Position numbers and translations under genes: made by a program. The notes beneath the pieces were generated by a model. It saw only the letters and a program-made list of their open reading frames with translations, made no database searches and was not told the origin of the DNA. Positions 7,161 to 9,316 of a stretch of 9,316 nucleotides of DNA are shown in pieces. Location of the stretch: the NCBI GenBank assembly GCA_013329925.1, contig DUJK01000039.1, positions 17,156 through 26,471 on the forward strand, given 5' to 3'. Position 1 is the stretch's first letter. Each line of letters opens with the position of its first letter. This DNA comes from Candidatus Poseidoniaceae archaeon. GTDB taxonomy: Archaea > Thermoplasmatota > Poseidoniia > Poseidoniales > Poseidoniaceae.

Positions 7161-8387
7161 TCAACTAAATATTAATTTCATTCCAGCCTTCAAGGCCATT
7201 TTTCTAAATGCTGGTACTTTTCTCAACAAGGCCATTCCCAGCGGGACAGGCTTCTCGATATCCCCTATTTGATTTATCAAATTAATGATCTCTGGTTTGG
7301 CAAACTGTTCAAAATTATGGTCCAATTCTATGTCCTCACAATCACTAACTAGCAAATTACGTAGGGCTCTTGCTCTATTTTGGTCCTTTTTCATCTTTTC
7401 AAAGTGTGATTTAGCAATGTTTTTTAGATTTGACTCAGTCAAATTATTGGAATCAATTGCTAAAGATAATTTATCGACAATCCCATTTATTTGTTCAAAT
7501 CCCGGTCCAATCCCACCACCAGTGGTAGGTTTTGCCATTCCAGCAGCATCTCCTAGCAACAAGACGCGGTTTTTATATGGCTTTTTTACCATACCACTCG
7601 GGACAGGCCCACAATATCTTGCGGTTTCTTTAATATCAGCAAATCTGTCTTCCCATAAGGGATGGTTTAGCAATGAATGGTAACACTCCTCAATACTTTT
7701 TCCATCTAAACGGTCTGCAGTAGACCATAATCCAATTCTACAACTGTCGTTACCTGATGGTATTACCCAAGCAAAGAAACCTGGTGCAATAGACGAACCA
7801 GAATACATTTCTAACCAACGTTCACGATTCTTATAGCCAACGACTTCAGTTTGAAATCCAATCATTAATTCTTTTGGTTTACCCATTTTGAAATACCTGC
7901 GGGTCCATGAATGAGCACCATCACAACCGATCAGAAGTTTTGTTTTAATTTCCTTCTCAACACCCTCATTTGTCAACTTAATAACTACACAATCATCATT
8001 TGCCTCAGCATGAATTGGTTTAGAATTTAGCCAAAGGGTGGCGCCAGATAACATCGACTGCTTTACTACACCTTCATCAAACAGTTTCCTACAAACCACA
8101 TAGGTTCTAACTTTACCACTAGTTCCAACTGGCACTAAAGTCCCTGATGGGCCATGGATTAACGCACCATCGACTTCCTCGAGAATGGTGTCGAATAATC
8201 CAACTTGTTTCATTGCATTAGGTGTTACAAGTCCAGCACATTGGAAAGGTCTACCGATTTCTGAATGCTCTTCTAACAATAATACTCGTTGCCCTCTTTG
8301 GGCAAGAAGGTTTGCGGCATGCCCGCCAACAGGTCCAGCACCAACGATTACTACATCCCAGTCTGTGCTTGGTGAAGCATCGTCCAT
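7161..8387 (-). CDS. Geranylgeranyl reductase family FAD-dependent oxidoreductase
   Basis: This 408-residue flavoprotein probably hydrogenates the double bonds of geranylgeranyl chains, as in archaeal membrane lipids (digeranylgeranylglycerophospholipid reductase) or isoprenoid quinones. The FAD-binding Rossmann motif GAGPVG is at 16-21, with an acidic ribose-binding end at E39/E40. Next come RPFQCAGLVTP with C50 in the place of the conserved GGR cysteine, an LLIGCDGAHS motif at 151-160, and FAWVIP at 205-210, which corresponds to the family YxWxFP substrate motif. The second FAD motif GDAAGMAKPTTGGGIGPG at 279-296 is the strongest family signature. The C-terminus (about 345-408) is Lys/hydrophobic-rich and may touch the membrane. 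The start is favoured because the Rossmann strand begins eleven residues later. Upstream is the topoisomerase tail (56-base gap); downstream is the membrane protein nine bases away. The exact substrate cannot be read from sequence; other FAD monooxygenase-like roles are less likely. Confidence 0.85.
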   Translation of the reverse strand: MDDASPSTDWDVVIVGAGPVGGHAANLLAQRGQRVLLLEEHSEIGRPFQCAGLVTPNAMKQVGLFDTILEEVDGALIHGPSGTLVPVGTSGKVRTYVVCRKLFDEGVVKQSMLSGATLWLNSKPIHAEANDDCVVIKLTNEGVEKEIKTKLLIGCDGAHSWTRRYFKMGKPKELMIGFQTEVVGYKNRERWLEMYSGSSIAPGFFAWVIPSGNDSCRIGLWSTADRLDGKSIEECYHSLLNHPLWEDRFADIKETARYCGPVPSGMVKKPYKNRVLLLGDAAGMAKPTTGGGIGPGFEQINGIVDKLSLAIDSNNLTESNLKNIAKSHFEKMKKDQNRARALRNLLVSDCEDIELDHNFEQFAKPEIINLINQIGDIEKPVPLGMALLRKVPAFRKMALKAGMKLIFS

Positions 8388-8409
8388 GACCTTGTGTGAA
8401 AACTAGTGT

Positions 8410-8417
8410 GTTTTATT
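8410..8417 (-). promoter_or_regulatory. Weak TATA-like element upstream of the GGR-family gene
   Basis: AATAAAAC on the minus strand lies 23-30 bases before ATG 8387, the position expected for a TATA box of a leaderless or nearly leaderless archaeal transcript. The start lacks a good Shine-Dalgarno (only AAGGT, one base before the ATG), which would fit. The surrounding gap 8388-8443 is AT-rich, so chance is possible. Confidence 0.25.
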
Positions 8418-8443
8418 GTTGTGGATTAAACTTGACAAAATAA

Positions 8444-9316
8444 TTACTTTTTAGCAAATTTGTAACCGACGGACTGATTTTTCTTCAGATAAAGGATTGC
8501 GGTAAAGTTTTTGTTAGTTTTCTTGGAGATAAAATCGTCAAAAGGCCCAATTTCGCCTTTTTCAATTAGTTCTTTAGCGTCTTCTCTAGTAATCTCTCGT
8601 TTCGACATCTCACGAGCAATTTGAATTTTACAATCTGTGCCGTTAGTGGCTGGTTGGAAGAATGTTGGAGTTTCAATAATTTCAATCTTAGTCTTTGGGC
8701 AAGTTGCTACAACTCCTTCAACTACTGGAAATTTCTTAGCGTTTGCCGCAGCTTCTCGTGGGGGAAATTCAAACTTAACTCGGTTACCATCAAGCGCTAA
8801 AAAAGCATTAAATGGCCTGCCTTTCTTAGAAGTAAAGTTTTCCAACAATGGTGATTTGCCTTCGGTCAAAATAACCTTAGCCTCTTCTTCGGTAATCTTC
8901 CTTTTACACATTTCATGTGAAATGCCTCTAAATTTACACTCTTGGTTGTCGCAAGCATACATTGTGGAATTAATTCTAATTATCCCTTGGCTACAAATTG
9001 GACAATCACACAACTCAGCGTCTTCTTCTGATGATGTTGATTCACCTCCTCCAATAAACTCTACAGTTCCATTTTCCAACATTTTGATACTAGCAGAATA
9101 AGGTTCGCCATTTCGATTGAAAAATCCATGTAAATCATTAATGGATTTTTGTTCCAATAATCTAGTAGCTGTTTTTCGGTCAAACCATCGTCCACTGGTG
9201 TTTTTCCAAAGAACGAAATCACAACCAGAGTCTCTACCGGTATTTTCACAGCAGATGTAAGACAAGACGGTTTCTTTTAGGGTACTTTGGCACAAAGGAC
9301 ATGGGGCTATTGGTTC
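8444..9316 (-). CDS. C-terminal part of a probable type IA DNA topoisomerase (topoisomerase C-terminal repeats), start outside window
   Basis: The frame is open to the right edge: seven residues precede the first possible start (TTG, 9295-9293) and include the first Cys of a zinc motif, so this is a 290-residue C-terminal fragment. Three copies of the topoisomerase C-terminal repeat are visible. Repeat 1 (6-88) has CPLC, CC, then CDFVLWKNTSGRWF. Repeat 2 (105-185) has CPIC, C122, ECKF, SKKGRPFNAFL and FEFP. Repeat 3 (196-288) has CPKT, DCKI, MSKREITREDAKELIEKG, SKKTNKNFTAILYL and YKFAKK. The pattern of Cys fingers, then (K/R)xIT...A..LL..G, then F.SKKG.PF.A.L, is typical of the tails of bacterial DNA topoisomerase III/I, where they bind DNA. 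Repeat 3 keeps only two Cys and has probably lost zinc. The catalytic Toprim and Tyr domains would lie beyond 9316. A stand-alone repeat protein or another DNA enzyme with the same tail is possible. Confidence 0.72.
   Translation of the reverse strand, partial: EPIAPCPLCQSTLKETVLSYICCENTGRDSGCDFVLWKNTSGRWFDRKTATRLLEQKSINDLHGFFNRNGEPYSASIKMLENGTVEFIGGGESTSSEEDAELCDCPICSQGIIRINSTMYACDNQECKFRGISHEMCKRKITEEEAKVILTEGKSPLLENFTSKKGRPFNAFLALDGNRVKFEFPPREAAANAKKFPVVEGVVATCPKTKIEIIETPTFFQPATNGTDCKIQIAREMSKREITREDAKELIEKGEIGPFDDFISKKTNKNFTAILYLKKNQSVGYKFAKK

Noticed and set aside
7285..7683. Plus-strand frame of 132 codons opposite the GGR-family gene
   Set aside because: It mirrors the FAD-binding region of a clear gene on the other strand and has no family features.
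8432..8460. TTGACA on the + strand as a bacterial -35 element
   Set aside because: There is no matching -10 element at the right distance and no + strand gene downstream.
8637..9101. Plus-strand frame of 154 codons opposite the topoisomerase tail
   Set aside because: The minus strand carries three recognisable repeats with zinc cysteines; the + frame is their shadow.

Overview
The window looks like a piece of an AT-rich, tightly packed archaeal genome. My best guess is a marine Euryarchaeota/Thermoplasmatota lineage such as Marine Group II (Poseidoniales). The guess rests on a geranylgeranyl-reductase-family flavoprotein (the usual archaeal lipid-saturation enzyme), a futalosine-type menaquinone gene as in Thermoplasma relatives, large secreted proteins with Asp-rich calcium repeats and PKD/Ig-like domains, many N-glycosylation sequons, and very short intergenic gaps. 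There is no rRNA or other decisive marker, so the assignment is an inference. The bacterial-style topoisomerase tail and the PepP-type peptidase would also fit a bacterium.

Layout: 1-5995 is on the + strand and 5997-9316 is on the - strand, with the two blocks converging on a one-base gap at 5996. The + block holds: (i) the 3' end of a large surface protein with one barrel-sandwich (biotinyl/lipoyl-like) domain and thirteen Asp-rich calcium loops (1-1857); (ii) a signal-peptide-bearing, membrane-anchored Ig/PKD-like protein (1910-3385); (iii) an aminopeptidase P (3428-4798); (iv) MqnC, a radical-SAM enzyme of the futalosine menaquinone pathway (4808-5995). Read in its own direction, the - block holds: (v) the C-terminal part of a probable type IA DNA topoisomerase, carrying three topoisomerase C-terminal repeats (9316-8444, its start outside the window); (vi) a geranylgeranyl-reductase-family FAD protein (8387-7161); (vii) an unrecognised protein with two membrane segments, separated from (vi) by only nine bases (7151-5997).

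How the genes relate: (i) and (ii) are consecutive extracytoplasmic proteins. The first has no visible C-terminal anchor and the second has one, so they may form a cell-surface assembly. MqnC makes a menaquinone precursor, and GGR-family enzymes saturate isoprenoid chains of archaeal lipids or, in some organisms, of menaquinone. A membrane-lipid/quinone link across the convergent junction is therefore possible but unproven. The aminopeptidase and the topoisomerase tail are housekeeping. All gaps without a gene are shorter than 60 bases. I see no tRNA, rRNA, CRISPR array, insertion sequence or convincing terminator. I do not see clear evidence for a wholly new system. The best leads are the barrel-sandwich domain inside the calcium-repeat surface protein, the surface-protein pair, and a C8 slippage tract inside the membrane-protein gene.
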